Positions 25,418 to 34,666 of a stretch of 64,000 nt of DNA are shown here, piece after piece. The notes beneath the pieces are model-generated. The model searched no databases and had not been told where the DNA came from. It was given only the letters and a program-made list of their open reading frames with translations. Source of the DNA: Flavobacterium sp. H122. GTDB taxonomy: Bacteria > Bacteroidota > Bacteroidia > Flavobacteriales > Flavobacteriaceae. Both the position numbers and the translations under genes were made by a program. The stretch is from NCBI RefSeq assembly GCF_004959765.1, contig NZ_SJZD01000004.1:274212-338211 (forward strand), written 5' to 3'. Every line of letters starts with the position of its first letter. The first letter of the stretch is position 1.

Positions 25418-27386
25418 AATTCTCTCTTTTTAAATCAATATTTGCAATAGGCTGATAAACCAAAGGAACTTGTTCTGTAATCACGTCACTTTTATCTAAA
25501 CCAAATGCTTTCTCATCACTCACTCCCATTCTTTTTAAATATTTATAGGAATTAAGAAGGATACTATCTTTGATTTCGAAGGCATTTTCTACAGATAGAT
25601 ATTTTTCCAAAACAACAAATTTGAAATCTGGTTCATTGTTATATTTCGTAGAACCATCGGGACGTATATGCAAATTTAATTCCTTATTAGCCACGAGCTC
25701 TTGAACAATTTTCTTGAAGTAAAATTCGGTTTTGGGCTGAACTCTAAATCCAACATTAATATTGACCTTAATTACTTTATCATCGATCAATTCTGAAACA
25801 TTATACGACAAGGTATACGGCTCATTGGTTCTATTTAAGTGCAAAAACCAATATACATCAGCTCTTTTTGGTTTTTTGGAAAAAATCGATTTAATAATTT
25901 TTCCTTCAATATTATGTCTTCTATCCGCTTTAGTTAGGTAAATCAAATGTGTTGCAAATTTAGGTATTGAATCATCCTCACTCAATTCAGCCAATTTTTG
26001 ACTATACTTCCCAAGTTCGGTAAATTTTGTATATCTATTGTGTATTTTTCTGGCGTTATACCAAATATACATGACCATGAAAATCCCCAGTTCGAAGAAC
26101 AAAAACATCCATCTTTCTTTAATTTTAGCCACATTGGCTACAAAAAAAGCTGATTCAATTACTGAAAAAACACTTACAATAGAAAGAACTAAGAATTTGT
26201 TCCATTTTAATCTATAATACAAGAAATAACCTAACAGCAAAGTAGTCATCATCATGGTTATGGTTATCGAAAAACCATAGGCAGCTTCCATATGCTCTGA
26301 AGAACGGAAATATAAAATCATCAAAACACACCCCATCCAAAGCACATTATTTACACTAGGAATGTAAATTTGTCCTTTTAATTCAGAAGGCTGTCTAACC
26401 GCAACTCTTGGCCAGAAATTTAGGTTCATTGCTTCACTAATCAATGTATAACTTCCACTAATCAAAGCTTGTGAGGCAATAATAGTTGCCATGGTTGCTA
26501 TGATTATACTAGGTAATAAAAACCAGGAAGGAATAATTTCAAAAAATGGATTTCTACCATTTAAAAAATCTTGACCTTGATGCATTAACCAAGCCGCTTG
26601 TCCTATATAAGCAATAACCAAACATGTTTTTACATAAATCCAACTAATTCTGATATTTTTAATTCCACAATGCCCTAAATCTGAGTACAATGCTTCTGCT
26701 CCTGTTGTACATAAAAATACAGACCCCAACAACCAAAACCCTTTAGGATACTGTGTTAGCATTTCATAAGCATAGTAAGGATTTAATGCCTTCAAAATGT
26801 CTGGATGAATTAGGATTTGATTTATTCCCACAATCAATAACATCGTAAACCAAACCAACATTATTGGTCCAAAAGAACGTCCTATAATATGAGTTCCAAA
26901 ACGCTGAAAAAAGAAAAGTAAAGATAAAATAACAACAACTATTCCTACAGTTAAATTATTTCCTGCAACAATACTACTTTCAAAACCTTTAACCATTCCT
27001 AGCCCCTCCACGGCAGATGCAACTGAAATAGGTGGTGTAATAATTCCATCGGCTAATAATGTTGTAGCTCCTAAAATAGCTGGGATAACTAATTTTTTAC
27101 CATATCTTCTCACAAGAGCATACAAAGAAAAAATCCCCCCTTCTCCATTGTTATCTGCACGAAGTGTAAGCCAAATGTATTTTATAGACGTTTGTATTAC
27201 TAGAGTCCAAAAAATTGCAGAAAGTCCTCCGTAGACCAAAATCTCATCTATTTTTCTAGTTCCAATAACGGCTTTTAATGCATACAAAGGACTGGTTCCT
27301 ATGTCCCCATAAATGATTCCCAATGCTACTAACAATGACGCAACAGTAACTTTACTATTGATACTGTGCCCGTAATTTTTATCCAT
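25404..27386 (-). CDS. kup: Kup-family potassium transporter
   Basis: Takes up K+ (or other monovalent cations) by H+ symport across the inner membrane. 660 residues: about 12 membrane segments over the first 440 residues, beginning with the family signature ALGIIYGDIGTSPLYAL, and a cytoplasmic C-terminal region of about 200 residues. GGIFSLYALVRR and GADGIITPP-like LLADGIITPPISV are typical of KUP. It lies 89 bases downstream of the kdpE-like gene; that gap holds the repeated octamer TATAAAGA but no clear promoter box, so it may be read from the regulator genes or be activated by them. Confidence 0.93.
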   Translation of the reverse strand: MDKNYGHSINSKVTVASLLVALGIIYGDIGTSPLYALKAVIGTRKIDEILVYGGLSAIFWTLVIQTSIKYIWLTLRADNNGEGGIFSLYALVRRYGKKLVIPAILGATTLLADGIITPPISVASAVEGLGMVKGFESSIVAGNNLTVGIVVVILSLLFFFQRFGTHIIGRSFGPIMLVWFTMLLIVGINQILIHPDILKALNPYYAYEMLTQYPKGFWLLGSVFLCTTGAEALYSDLGHCGIKNIRISWIYVKTCLVIAYIGQAAWLMHQGQDFLNGRNPFFEIIPSWFLLPSIIIATMATIIASQALISGSYTLISEAMNLNFWPRVAVRQPSELKGQIYIPSVNNVLWMGCVLMILYFRSSEHMEAAYGFSITITMMMTTLLLGYFLYYRLKWNKFLVLSIVSVFSVIESAFFVANVAKIKERWMFLFFELGIFMVMYIWYNARKIHNRYTKFTELGKYSQKLAELSEDDSIPKFATHLIYLTKADRRHNIEGKIIKSIFSKKPKRADVYWFLHLNRTNEPYTLSYNVSELIDDKVIKVNINVGFRVQPKTEFYFKKIVQELVANKELNLHIRPDGSTKYNNEPDFKFVVLEKYLSVENAFEIKDSILLNSYKYLKRMGVSDEKAFGLDKSDVITEQVPLVYQPIANIDLKRENYETR

Positions 27387-27475
27387 ATTATAATTATTTA
27401 ACAGGACAAATTTCGGATGATAAGTGTTGGTAAAAAGTAAAGATTAAATCAAGAAGTATAAAGAAAATATAAAGA

Positions 27476-28153
27476 TCAGCAAAAACGGTATCCTACCCCA
27501 CTTTCAGTAATGATATATTGAGGTTTGTTAGGGTCATTTTCTATTTTTTTACGAAGTGTACCCACAAAAACTCTTAAATACTGCGTTTCGGTTTGCGAAC
27601 CCACACCCCAAATTTCTTTCAAAATATATTGATGGGTAAGAACACGACCTTCATTTTTAATAAATAACGCTAATAAATTAAATTCGGTTGAAGTAAGTTT
27701 TACATAGTCTTCATTTTTTTTAACAGTTCTAGCGACTAAGTCTATTTCCAGGTCCTCGTTTTTATAAACGGATTCAAAATTATCATTCCAGTTTCTTCTA
27801 ATTGCAGAACGTATTCTTGCCATTAATTCGGCACTTCTGAAAGGCTTTGTCAAATAATCGGTTGCACCATTATCTAATGCTTGAACAATATCCTCTTCAT
27901 TGTTTAAAACCGATAAAATGATAATTGATTTGCTATACCATGTTCTTAATTCTTTTAGAACTTCATGACCACTTTTACCAGGTAATTGCAAATCTAACAA
28001 TATCAAATCGGGAGAATGATGAGCAGCCAGCAGAATTCCTTGTTTGCCATTTTCAGCCAAAATAGTTTTATAACCATTACTTTCTAAAGTAATTTCAAGA
28101 AGCTTTCTTATTTGGGGTTCATCATCAATTAATAATACTTCGGCATTATTCAT
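27476..28153 (-). CDS. KdpE-like response regulator (OmpR family)
   Basis: A 225-residue two-component regulator: receiver domain with acidic pocket DDE, phospho-acceptor Asp54 in LLDLQLPG, and Lys in TKPFRSAEL, followed by an OmpR/PhoB winged helix (about 128-225) ending ITESGVGYRFC. The closeness to KdpE is seen in DLVARTVKKNEDYVKLTSTEFNLL and TQYLRVFVGTLRKKIE. The start overlaps the kinase gene by 8 bases. Its likely target is the kup unit immediately downstream, since no kdpFABC is present in the window. Confidence 0.9.
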   Translation of the reverse strand: MNNAEVLLIDDEPQIRKLLEITLESNGYKTILAENGKQGILLAAHHSPDLILLDLQLPGKSGHEVLKELRTWYSKSIIILSVLNNEEDIVQALDNGATDYLTKPFRSAELMARIRSAIRRNWNDNFESVYKNEDLEIDLVARTVKKNEDYVKLTSTEFNLLALFIKNEGRVLTHQYILKEIWGVGSQTETQYLRVFVGTLRKKIENDPNKPQYIITESGVGYRFC

Positions 28154-29222
28154 TCTTAATATTGTTTAAATAAGTCATTTCAACAGGAATAGTAATTTTA
28201 AAACACAAACCTTTAGGAGTTACATTTTCAACAAAAATAGTTCCATTCATGGCATCTACAAAACCTTTCACAATGGAAAGACCTAACCCAGTTCCACCAG
28301 ACTTGGTGTTAGGCACTCTGTAGAACTTTTCAAATAAATATGGTAAATATTCAGGTAAAACCCCCACACCGTTATCTTTTATTTCTATAATTAAATTTTC
28401 AGATTCGGTACTAATACTAATAATTACTTGACAATTTTCATAATTATATTGTAACGAATTACCAATCAGATTTATTAAAACTTGCTCTGTGAGGCCCATA
28501 TCCATTTTACACAAAGGAAAGTTATTCACCTCTTCAAAAATGATTCTAGCATTACCATCGAATTGCTTTTCAATTAACAAATAAACCATCTCATTTACAT
28601 CACACCAATCCAATTTTAACTTCAGCATTCCAGATTCAAGACGGCTCATATTGAGTAGATTTTCAACTTGATAATCTAATCGATTACCCGCTATTTCAAT
28701 TTCATTAAGTAACAAATCATAGTTAGTGGAGCTCAATTTATCTTTACTGTCCTTTATTGTATCTATAGCACCTATAATCGTAGCTATTGGGGTTCTTAAT
28801 TCATGTGAAAGAGAATTCAATAACGTGCTATATAACTTTAAAGTTCTTTCATTTTCTTCTTTTTGTCTGCTTTTGGCTTCAATTTTCCTAATCCGGTTCT
28901 GAAAAACAATGTTTACTAATGCTACTACAAAAAACATAATAAACATTAAAACATCTTCAGGTTCTGAAATATGAAAGGTAAAAGTTGGTGGAATAAATAA
29001 GAAGTTCCAAAACAATGCACTTAAAAAAGCAGATAATAAGGTGGGCTTAAAATCTAAAAACATTGCTTTTATCGATACGATAAGCAAGTAAATTAATGCC
29101 ACAATTTTATAGCCTATAAACGATTTAACCACAAATAAAGAAAGTGTTGTTACTGCAACAATGAACAACACTACTAAATATTGAGGTCTTTCTTTAAGTG
29201 AATTTAAAAGTTTAGAATTCAA
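28146..29222 (-). CDS. Short KdpD-like sensor histidine kinase (DUF4118 + HisKA + HATPase)
   Basis: A 358-residue kinase. Four membrane segments in residues 14-112 form the DUF4118 domain found in KdpD, then a dimerisation helix with His140 in SHELRTP, an N box LIGNSLQYN, G1 DNGVGVLPEY and G2 GGTGLGLSIVKGF. Classical KdpD is about 890 residues and carries N-terminal KdpD and universal-stress domains; here both are absent, so turgor or K+ sensing must use the membrane part or a separate protein. The only usable start is TTG at 29222, one base after the stop of the preceding gene, which suggests coupled translation. Confidence 0.88.
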   Translation of the reverse strand: MNSKLLNSLKERPQYLVVLFIVAVTTLSLFVVKSFIGYKIVALIYLLIVSIKAMFLDFKPTLLSAFLSALFWNFLFIPPTFTFHISEPEDVLMFIMFFVVALVNIVFQNRIRKIEAKSRQKEENERTLKLYSTLLNSLSHELRTPIATIIGAIDTIKDSKDKLSSTNYDLLLNEIEIAGNRLDYQVENLLNMSRLESGMLKLKLDWCDVNEMVYLLIEKQFDGNARIIFEEVNNFPLCKMDMGLTEQVLINLIGNSLQYNYENCQVIISISTESENLIIEIKDNGVGVLPEYLPYLFEKFYRVPNTKSGGTGLGLSIVKGFVDAMNGTIFVENVTPKGLCFKITIPVEMTYLNNIKNE

Positions 29223-29223
29223 A

Positions 29224-29658
29224 TTATTTCTTTCTTCTTGTATCTATAATGTGTACAATCTTCCATTGATTGTTTTCGAAATACAAAGTAAATGAATTTA
29301 CACCACTGTGACTTAATTTATCGTTAATATAAAATTCATAAGGTGTCCAGGCATGAGCCATCATTCCATCGATCTGGACTTTATAACTTAGAATCTTCTC
29401 TTCAAATTTTAAGTCTTTAGGAAAAGCAGCAAATGACTTGATGAATTCTGATGCTTTTTCTTCTTCCAGTTTTGTCCCTTTTTTACCTTCCATGATAGAT
29501 TGTAAAAGCATTTTATCATGACAAACTGATTTTATCTTTGTGGTATCTTTTGCATGAAATCCCTCAAAAAAGGTTTTTACCGTATTTTCAATTTCCTGAT
29601 TTTGCGCCTTGGTATAAAACGGCAGCAGTATAAGTAAACAAACAACAATCTTTCTCAT
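29224..29658 (-). CDS. Secreted NTF2-like (SnoaL/DUF4440) protein
   Basis: A 144-residue protein with a signal peptide (MRKIVVCLLILLPFYTKAQ) and a cone-shaped NTF2-like domain: EIENTVKTFFEGFHAKDTTKIKSVC at the start and the closing strands SFTLYFENNQWKIVHIIDTR. The family includes enzymes and binding proteins, so the function is open. It is the first gene of the minus-strand run that leads into the KdpD-like kinase, one base away. No clear promoter box is seen in the 93-base gap to panB. Confidence 0.8.
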   Translation of the reverse strand: MRKIVVCLLILLPFYTKAQNQEIENTVKTFFEGFHAKDTTKIKSVCHDKMLLQSIMEGKKGTKLEEEKASEFIKSFAAFPKDLKFEEKILSYKVQIDGMMAHAWTPYEFYINDKLSHSGVNSFTLYFENNQWKIVHIIDTRRKK

Positions 29659-29751
29659 AGTTTTTTGATTTTAAACCATTTGACGAAAACTTAAGTATTT
29701 TGTTACAAAACCATTCTTTTTAGTAATTTTACATTCTAAATTTTTTGAATT

Positions 29752-30570
29752 ATGTCTACAGCTAAAAGTGATTATAAAAGAGTTACCACAAAATCATTAA
29801 TTGATATGAAAGCTAATGGTGAAAAGATTTCTATGCTTACTGCATACGATTACACCATGGCAAAAATTGTAGACTCTGCTGGAGTTGATGTCATTCTTGT
29901 AGGTGATTCTGCCAGTAATGTAATGGCTGGACACGAAACAACTTTACCTATTACCCTTGACCAAATGATTTATCACGCTTCCTCTGTAGTTAGAGCAGCA
30001 GAAAGAGCTTTGGTAGTAGTTGATTTACCTTTTGGTTCGTATCAATCTGATTCTAAAGAAGCTTTGCGTTCTGCTATCCGTGTTATGAAAGAAAGCGGCG
30101 GACATGCTGTAAAACTGGAAGGCGGAAAAGAGATTAAAGAATCTATTAAAAAAATTCTTCAGGCAGGTATTCCTGTTATGGGACATTTAGGATTGACACC
30201 GCAGTCAATCTATAAATTCGGCACCTACACAGTTCGTGCCAAAGAGGATGCGGAGGCAGAAAAATTAATTGAAGATGCCAAATTACTTGAAAAAATAGGA
30301 TGTTTCGCATTGGTACTTGAAAAAATTCCTGCTGCATTGGCACAAAGAGTTGCAGAAAGCATTTCGATACCTGTAATTGGAATTGGTGCAGGAAGCGGAG
30401 TTGACGGGCAGGTGTTGGTTCTTCATGATATGATTGGTATGACACATGAATTTAGTCCGCGTTTCTTACGTCGCTATATGAATCTTTTTGAAGATATGAC
30501 TAAAGCTATTGGTCAATATGTAACAGACGTAAAGGCAGTTGACTTCCCTAATGCGAATGAACAATATTAA
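29752..30570 (+). CDS. panB: 3-methyl-2-oxobutanoate hydroxymethyltransferase
   Basis: First committed step of pantothenate (coenzyme A) synthesis: transfers a hydroxymethyl group from 5,10-methylene-THF to ketoisovalerate. The 272-residue protein is complete, with [26 protein letters not shown] (metal-binding Asp), [28 protein letters not shown] and [17 protein letters not shown]. Start ATG at 29752. It leads a plus-strand run of four genes with gaps of 25, 25 and 9 bases. panC is not in the window. Confidence 0.97.
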   Translation: MSTAKSDYKRVTTKSLIDMKANGEKISMLTAYDYTMAKIVDSAGVDVILVGDSASNVMAGHETTLPITLDQMIYHASSVVRAAERALVVVDLPFGSYQSDSKEALRSAIRVMKESGGHAVKLEGGKEIKESIKKILQAGIPVMGHLGLTPQSIYKFGTYTVRAKEDAEAEKLIEDAKLLEKIGCFALVLEKIPAALAQRVAESISIPVIGIGAGSGVDGQVLVLHDMIGMTHEFSPRFLRRYMNLFEDMTKAIGQYVTDVKAVDFPNANEQY

Positions 30571-30595
30571 TCAGTTAACAGTATTTCGTTAACAG

Positions 30596-31291
30596 ATGAC
30601 AGAAAAAATAATATCAAACAAGAATAATCTCCAAGTCCTTTTTGAAGACAACCACATCATTGTGGTCAACAAACGCGTAGGAGACATTGTACAGGGAGAT
30701 AAAACTGGCGATAAACCTTTATCTGATGTAGTAAAAGAATACATTAAAGATAAATATAATAAACCTGGAGATGTTTTTTTGGGAGTAGTTCATAGACTGG
30801 ACAGACCTACAACTGGCATAGTTCTTTTTGCAAGAACCAGTAAAGCCTTGTCTCGTTTAAACGATTTATTTAAAAACCGTGAAACCGAAAAAACATATTG
30901 GGCAATTGTGAAAAACAAACCGCCAAAAACCGAAGACAATTTAGTACATTTTCTAAAAAGAAATGAAAAAAGTAATACTTCAAAAGCTCACTTAAAAGAA
31001 GTTCCAGACAGCAAAAGAGCAAGTCTGGAGTATAAAATAATAGCTGAACTTAAAAATTATTTTGCTTTGGAAATCAATTTACACACAGGTCGTCATCATC
31101 AAATCAGAAGTCAGTTAGCCGCAATTGGTTGCCCAATTAAAGGCGATTTAAAATATGGTTTTGATCGGAGTAATCCTAACGGAGGTATACATTTACATGC
31201 CCGTAAATTAAAACTTATTCATCCTGTTTCAAAGGAAATATTAGAAATTACTGCACCAACTCCGGATGATGTAATCTGGAATTCGATATAA
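30596..31291 (+). CDS. RluA family RNA pseudouridine synthase (short form)
   Basis: Isomerises uridine to pseudouridine in rRNA or tRNA. 231 residues with the catalytic motif VHRLDRPTTG (catalytic Asp), ATP-independent fold, RHHQIRSQL and GDLKYG, and no S4 domain. The target base cannot be fixed from sequence; the length fits the RluA/TruC group. It lies 25 bases behind panB and 25 ahead of the aldehyde dehydrogenase. Confidence 0.9.
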   Translation: MTEKIISNKNNLQVLFEDNHIIVVNKRVGDIVQGDKTGDKPLSDVVKEYIKDKYNKPGDVFLGVVHRLDRPTTGIVLFARTSKALSRLNDLFKNRETEKTYWAIVKNKPPKTEDNLVHFLKRNEKSNTSKAHLKEVPDSKRASLEYKIIAELKNYFALEINLHTGRHHQIRSQLAAIGCPIKGDLKYGFDRSNPNGGIHLHARKLKLIHPVSKEILEITAPTPDDVIWNSI

Positions 31292-31316
31292 TTTTTATCT
31301 TTAAGGAAAAAATTCA

Positions 31317-32636
31317 ATGTATTCGATAAACGAAAGAAAAGAAGCTTTAAACAAGCTTTTAAAAAACATTATTTTACATGAAGAAGAAATACTCGATGCA
31401 CTGCAGAAGGATTTTAAGAAACCAAGATTTGAAAGTGTCATTTCTGAAACTTCTTATGTGATTAATGATTTAAAATACACTTTAAAAAATCTTTCATCCT
31501 GGGCAAAACCGAAAAGAGTGTTTCCATCTCTTTTAAACTTCCCTTCTTCTGATTACATTTATAAGGAACCTTATGGAAAAGTCTTGGTAATTTCTCCCTG
31601 GAATTATCCTTTCCAGCTGGCTTTATCACCGGTAATTGCAGCAGTTGCGGCAGGTAACAGCATTACTCTGAAACCATCAGAACTAACGCCTTATACTTCA
31701 GCCGTTGTATCAAAAATCATAAGGGAATCTTTTGATATAAGACACGTTGTTGTTGTAACCGGAGATCACACCATAGCACAGGATTTATTAAAAAAACGCT
31801 GGGATTATATATTCTTTACAGGCAGTGTACCTGTAGGAAAAATAGTTGCTAAAGCCGCTGCTGAACATTTAACTCCGGTAACATTGGAACTTGGCGGAAA
31901 AAGTCCTTGTATAGTAGATGAAACTGCCAATTTACCATTGGCTGCTAAGCGAATCATCTGGGGAAAATTATTCAATGCAGGACAAACCTGCATAGCACCG
32001 GATTATATAGCGGTTCATTACAGAATAAAGAAAAAATTAGTACCGCTTTTAATTAAAGAAATTGAAAATGCGTTAGGTGAAAACCCTGAACTCTCTGAAG
32101 ATTTTGCACGGATTATCAATTTAAAAAACTGGAAACGCCAGTTAAGCCTGATTGAAAATCAGTTTCTTCTTTATGGAGGTCAAAACAATGAAGAAAATCT
32201 TTATTTAGCTCCTACCCTGCTTGACGAACCAATTGCAGAAAGTCCTGTAATGCAGGAGGAAATTTTTGGTCCTATTCTTCCTATTGTTTCGTATGAGAAC
32301 AAAGAGCATTTACATAGAATTTTAAACCGTTATGAAAAGCCACTGTCGCTGTATCTTTTTTCTGAAGACAAAAAATTTCAAAAAGAAATTTTAAACAAAT
32401 ATTCTTTTGGAGGCGGATGCATAAATGATACATTGACACATTTTGCCAATAAAAACTTACCCTTTGGTGGTGTAGGTCATAGTGGCATGGGGGCTTATCA
32501 TGGAAAACTGGGTTTTGATTCCTTTTCACATAAAAAATCAGTGGTCAAAAAAACAAACTGGCTGGACATACCTTTACGATATGCTCCCTACAAAGGAAAA
32601 CTGAACATGATTAAACGAATTTTAAACTGGATATAA
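31317..32636 (+). CDS. Aldehyde dehydrogenase (class 3-like)
   Basis: Oxidises aldehydes to acids with NAD(P). 439 residues, close to the length of class 3 fatty or aromatic aldehyde dehydrogenases. Motifs seen: ISPWNYPFQLALSPVI, KPSELTPYTS, FFTGSVPVGK, LELGGKSPCIV with the general base Glu, and NAGQTCIAPD with the catalytic Cys. The last 30 residues are basic and hydrophobic, which in this class can mean membrane association. Substrate unknown. Co-directional with panB. Confidence 0.93.
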   Translation: MYSINERKEALNKLLKNIILHEEEILDALQKDFKKPRFESVISETSYVINDLKYTLKNLSSWAKPKRVFPSLLNFPSSDYIYKEPYGKVLVISPWNYPFQLALSPVIAAVAAGNSITLKPSELTPYTSAVVSKIIRESFDIRHVVVVTGDHTIAQDLLKKRWDYIFFTGSVPVGKIVAKAAAEHLTPVTLELGGKSPCIVDETANLPLAAKRIIWGKLFNAGQTCIAPDYIAVHYRIKKKLVPLLIKEIENALGENPELSEDFARIINLKNWKRQLSLIENQFLLYGGQNNEENLYLAPTLLDEPIAESPVMQEEIFGPILPIVSYENKEHLHRILNRYEKPLSLYLFSEDKKFQKEILNKYSFGGGCINDTLTHFANKNLPFGGVGHSGMGAYHGKLGFDSFSHKKSVVKKTNWLDIPLRYAPYKGKLNMIKRILNWI

Positions 32637-32645
32637 TTATATTAA

Positions 32646-33374
32646 ATGGAAACAAAAACATATTTAAGTTTTGAAACAACTTTGGACAGAAGTTTTGAAG
32701 TTTACAAGAAAACTTTCTTGATTGCCGGAATAGCTTTTTTATTATTAACGGTGGTTTTACTAATGATGTTCATGACGGGTGTCAATTTCTTCTTTGGCTT
32801 TGAAAATTTTGCAGAAAAAATGAAAACATTTAATCCAGAAGAATTATCAACCGAAGGAACACTAATGTATTTTGGCGGACTTTCTTTAATTGTAATTTTA
32901 ATTGCTCCTTTTAATGCCGGCATTTTAAAAATAATGAAAGATGCAGATGAAGGACAGGAAGAACCTACTATAAGCAGTCTTTTTTATTATATAAACTCAA
33001 AATACTTTATACCTATTGTTACAACTACCATTGTATTAAGTCTGTTTGGCTTTATTTTAAATATTGGATTGGAAAAAAGTATAGGAGGAAGCAGCTTTGG
33101 AAAAGTAATTTCAATGCTGATTTCTATTGCTTTTTCTGTATTAACTTTAATTGCTTTGCCCAACGTGATTTTTAAGGATATGAATCCTAGCGAAGCAATT
33201 ATCAATAGTATTACCAATTGTTCCAGAAACTTTTTAAAAATCCTGCTTTTAATGATAATTGCCTTAATCATAGGTTATTTAGGTATTATTGGATTGTGCA
33301 TAGGTATATTTTTTACTTTTCCTATTTACTTTGCCATGCAGTATGCAATCTTTAAAAGTTTTCAATTAAAATAG
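32646..33374 (+). CDS. Multi-pass membrane protein of unknown function
   Basis: A 242-residue integral membrane protein with about six hydrophobic segments (around residues 20-42, 72-95, 115-140, 155-180, 200-225). Short polar loops, no conserved catalytic residues recognised. It resembles flavobacterial membrane proteins sometimes given unrelated enzyme names in databases; I do not support any of these. It is the last gene of the panB run, 9 bases after the aldehyde dehydrogenase, and is followed by a strong terminator. Confidence 0.75.
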   Translation: METKTYLSFETTLDRSFEVYKKTFLIAGIAFLLLTVVLLMMFMTGVNFFFGFENFAEKMKTFNPEELSTEGTLMYFGGLSLIVILIAPFNAGILKIMKDADEGQEEPTISSLFYYINSKYFIPIVTTTIVLSLFGFILNIGLEKSIGGSSFGKVISMLISIAFSVLTLIALPNVIFKDMNPSEAIINSITNCSRNFLKILLLMIIALIIGYLGIIGLCIGIFFTFPIYFAMQYAIFKSFQLK

Positions 33375-33384
33375 ACTGAAGTTT

Positions 33385-33481
33385 AAATAAAAAGCCCGAA
33401 GATCTCTGCAGATCTTCGGGCTTTACTATTAACCCAATAGTAAAATGAAAATATATTTGTGTTATTTCAAAGCATTATTAC
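33385..33481 (-). ncRNA. Candidate small RNA, about 95 nt, own promoter and terminator
   Basis: No gene explains the full consensus promoter at 33486-33516 on the minus strand. From a start near 33481 the transcript would end in two consecutive hairpins: 33436-33444 with 33422-33430 (9 bp, 5-base loop) and then the 15-bp stem of the terminator 33391-33424 with a T-rich tail. The 5' 35 bases are unstructured and A/U-rich, a possible pairing region. The same terminator also closes the plus-strand operon, so its existence alone proves nothing; the promoter is the stronger evidence. Confidence 0.5.
33391..33424. terminator. Bidirectional intrinsic terminator after the panB run
   Basis: AAAGCCCGAAGATCT (33391-33405), loop CTGC, AGATCTTCGGGCTTT (33410-33424). 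It ends the plus-strand operon and the minus-strand candidate RNA. Confidence 0.92.
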
Positions 33482-33485
33482 ACCT

Positions 33486-33516
33486 CAAAAGTACATACAC
33501 AGATTAAATTAACAAA
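33486..33516 (-). promoter_or_regulatory. Orphan promoter reading toward 33385
   Basis: TTTG (33516-33513), 19 bases, TACTTTTG (33493-33486): a complete match to the Bacteroidota consensus with no coding gene downstream on the same strand before the terminator. Confidence 0.65.
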
Positions 33517-33607
33517 AATTACTCGATATGTTACAAAAAAAAACGTTTATCGTTTATCTGTTCGGTTATTTTAAAGAATTAAATACTTTTAAATACATTA
33601 AATAAAA

Positions 33608-33631
33608 AAGGCTTCCATATAGGAAGCCTTT
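33608..33631 (-). terminator. Intrinsic terminator of the coiled-coil protein gene
   Basis: AAAGGCTTCC, loop ATAT(A), GGAAGCCTTT, with a T-run on the minus strand, 23 bases past the stop. Confidence 0.85.
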
Positions 33632-33653
33632 CAATATATATACGAATATTGTC

Positions 33654-34547
33654 TTATTTAAGTGTAAAACTCGATTTTGCAACTAATTCAGATTTGTCAA
33701 AAACATACACAAAAAAAGTACCTTCATTAACATCAGTAACCGGTAAATCTTTTTCAACTTTCACTGTTTTATTTTCATAACGAACAGTCGAAACAAAACT
33801 GTAAGTTAGTAACTTATCTCCAAAAGTTTCATTCTTTTTGTCCCCCAATACATTATTTTTACTGTCTATAACCTGTACATAGTAATATTTATCACCTGAT
33901 TTAGCTATTTGGTTTTCCGCAATTGTAAAACTGATTTTCAAAACATTGGCTCTGCTTGCTTTATCAGTTTCAACTTGTCTGCCACTGCTTTTTTGTTTAA
34001 CCGCTGTAGTCTGTAAATTTACAATAGACAATTTAGAACCTCTTTCAACCGTTTTAGCCAGATAGTCATTTTTAGACACTAAAGTATCATTAATAGATCT
34101 GGTTTTTTTAAGTTCAGTACTTGTACTGTCAATTCTTGTAACCAACGTTTTATTTTCGCTTTTCAAACCTTCAATTTGCTTCATCAGCACAGCAATTTTG
34201 GCTTTTAGGCGCTCAGCTTCGTTTTTATACTTTGCCAGAGACTCAGGATCAATGTCCTTTGATTTTTCCAATTCAGCCATTAACTGCTGAATTTTATCCC
34301 GCTCAGCAATTAACTCATCTGATAAAGATGTGTTTGAAGCAATAGCCTCTTCCAAAGATTTTTTGGTAGTTTCCAAATCTTTGATTACTGTTTCTTTTTC
34401 AGTTTTAAGTAATGAAATAGCAACCTGAGAGTCCGAAGAAAGTTTATACATATAAGCTAAACTCCCTATAAGCAACAAACTAAGAATTACTATTACCGCC
34501 TTTAAACCTGAATTATTTGTTTTTTTTGAAAGGCTATCAGTTTCCAT
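33654..34547 (-). CDS. Membrane-anchored coiled-coil protein
   Basis: A 297-residue protein with a short cytoplasmic N-terminus, one membrane helix (about 16-33, AVIVILSLLLIGSLAYMY) and a coiled coil from about 40 to 170 rich in heptad Leu, Lys and Glu. The C-terminal 110 residues look like a beta-sandwich (LKISFTIAENQIAKSGDKYYYVQVID). Flavobacterial relatives are sometimes labelled chromosome partitioning protein ParA, but there is no P-loop, so that name is not justified. Likely periplasmic, with a structural or scaffolding role (inference). Single gene with its own terminator. Confidence 0.75.
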   Translation of the reverse strand: METDSLSKKTNNSGLKAVIVILSLLLIGSLAYMYKLSSDSQVAISLLKTEKETVIKDLETTKKSLEEAIASNTSLSDELIAERDKIQQLMAELEKSKDIDPESLAKYKNEAERLKAKIAVLMKQIEGLKSENKTLVTRIDSTSTELKKTRSINDTLVSKNDYLAKTVERGSKLSIVNLQTTAVKQKSSGRQVETDKASRANVLKISFTIAENQIAKSGDKYYYVQVIDSKNNVLGDKKNETFGDKLLTYSFVSTVRYENKTVKVEKDLPVTDVNEGTFFVYVFDKSELVAKSSFTLK

Positions 34548-34637
34548 GAATTAAATTTAGTTTTTAGGTATTATTTATGCGAATTTAATTTTTTTGGTAA
34601 AAAATACAAAACATAACGCACGTTTCTATAAAAATAG

Positions 34638-34645
34638 TATTTTTG
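34638..34645 (+). promoter_or_regulatory. Likely -7 element of the arginase-family gene (TATTTTTG)
   Basis: TATTTTTG fits TAnnTTTG, 21 bases ahead of the ATG at 34667. No -33 TTG at the usual distance. Confidence 0.45.
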
Positions 34646-34666
34646 GTTGACTTTTTTTACAAAACA

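Noticed and set aside
24077..29658. Recently acquired genomic island
   Set aside because: No tRNA, integrase, repeats or obvious change in base use at the borders; cannot be supported by eye.
33445..33507. Plus-strand 20-codon frame (MKIYLCYFKALL...) after the panB-run terminator
   Set aside because: Lies directly behind a strong terminator and opposite the minus-strand promoter; too short and without support.
33654..34547. ParA-like chromosome partitioning ATPase
   Set aside because: No P-loop; the protein is a membrane-anchored coiled coil.
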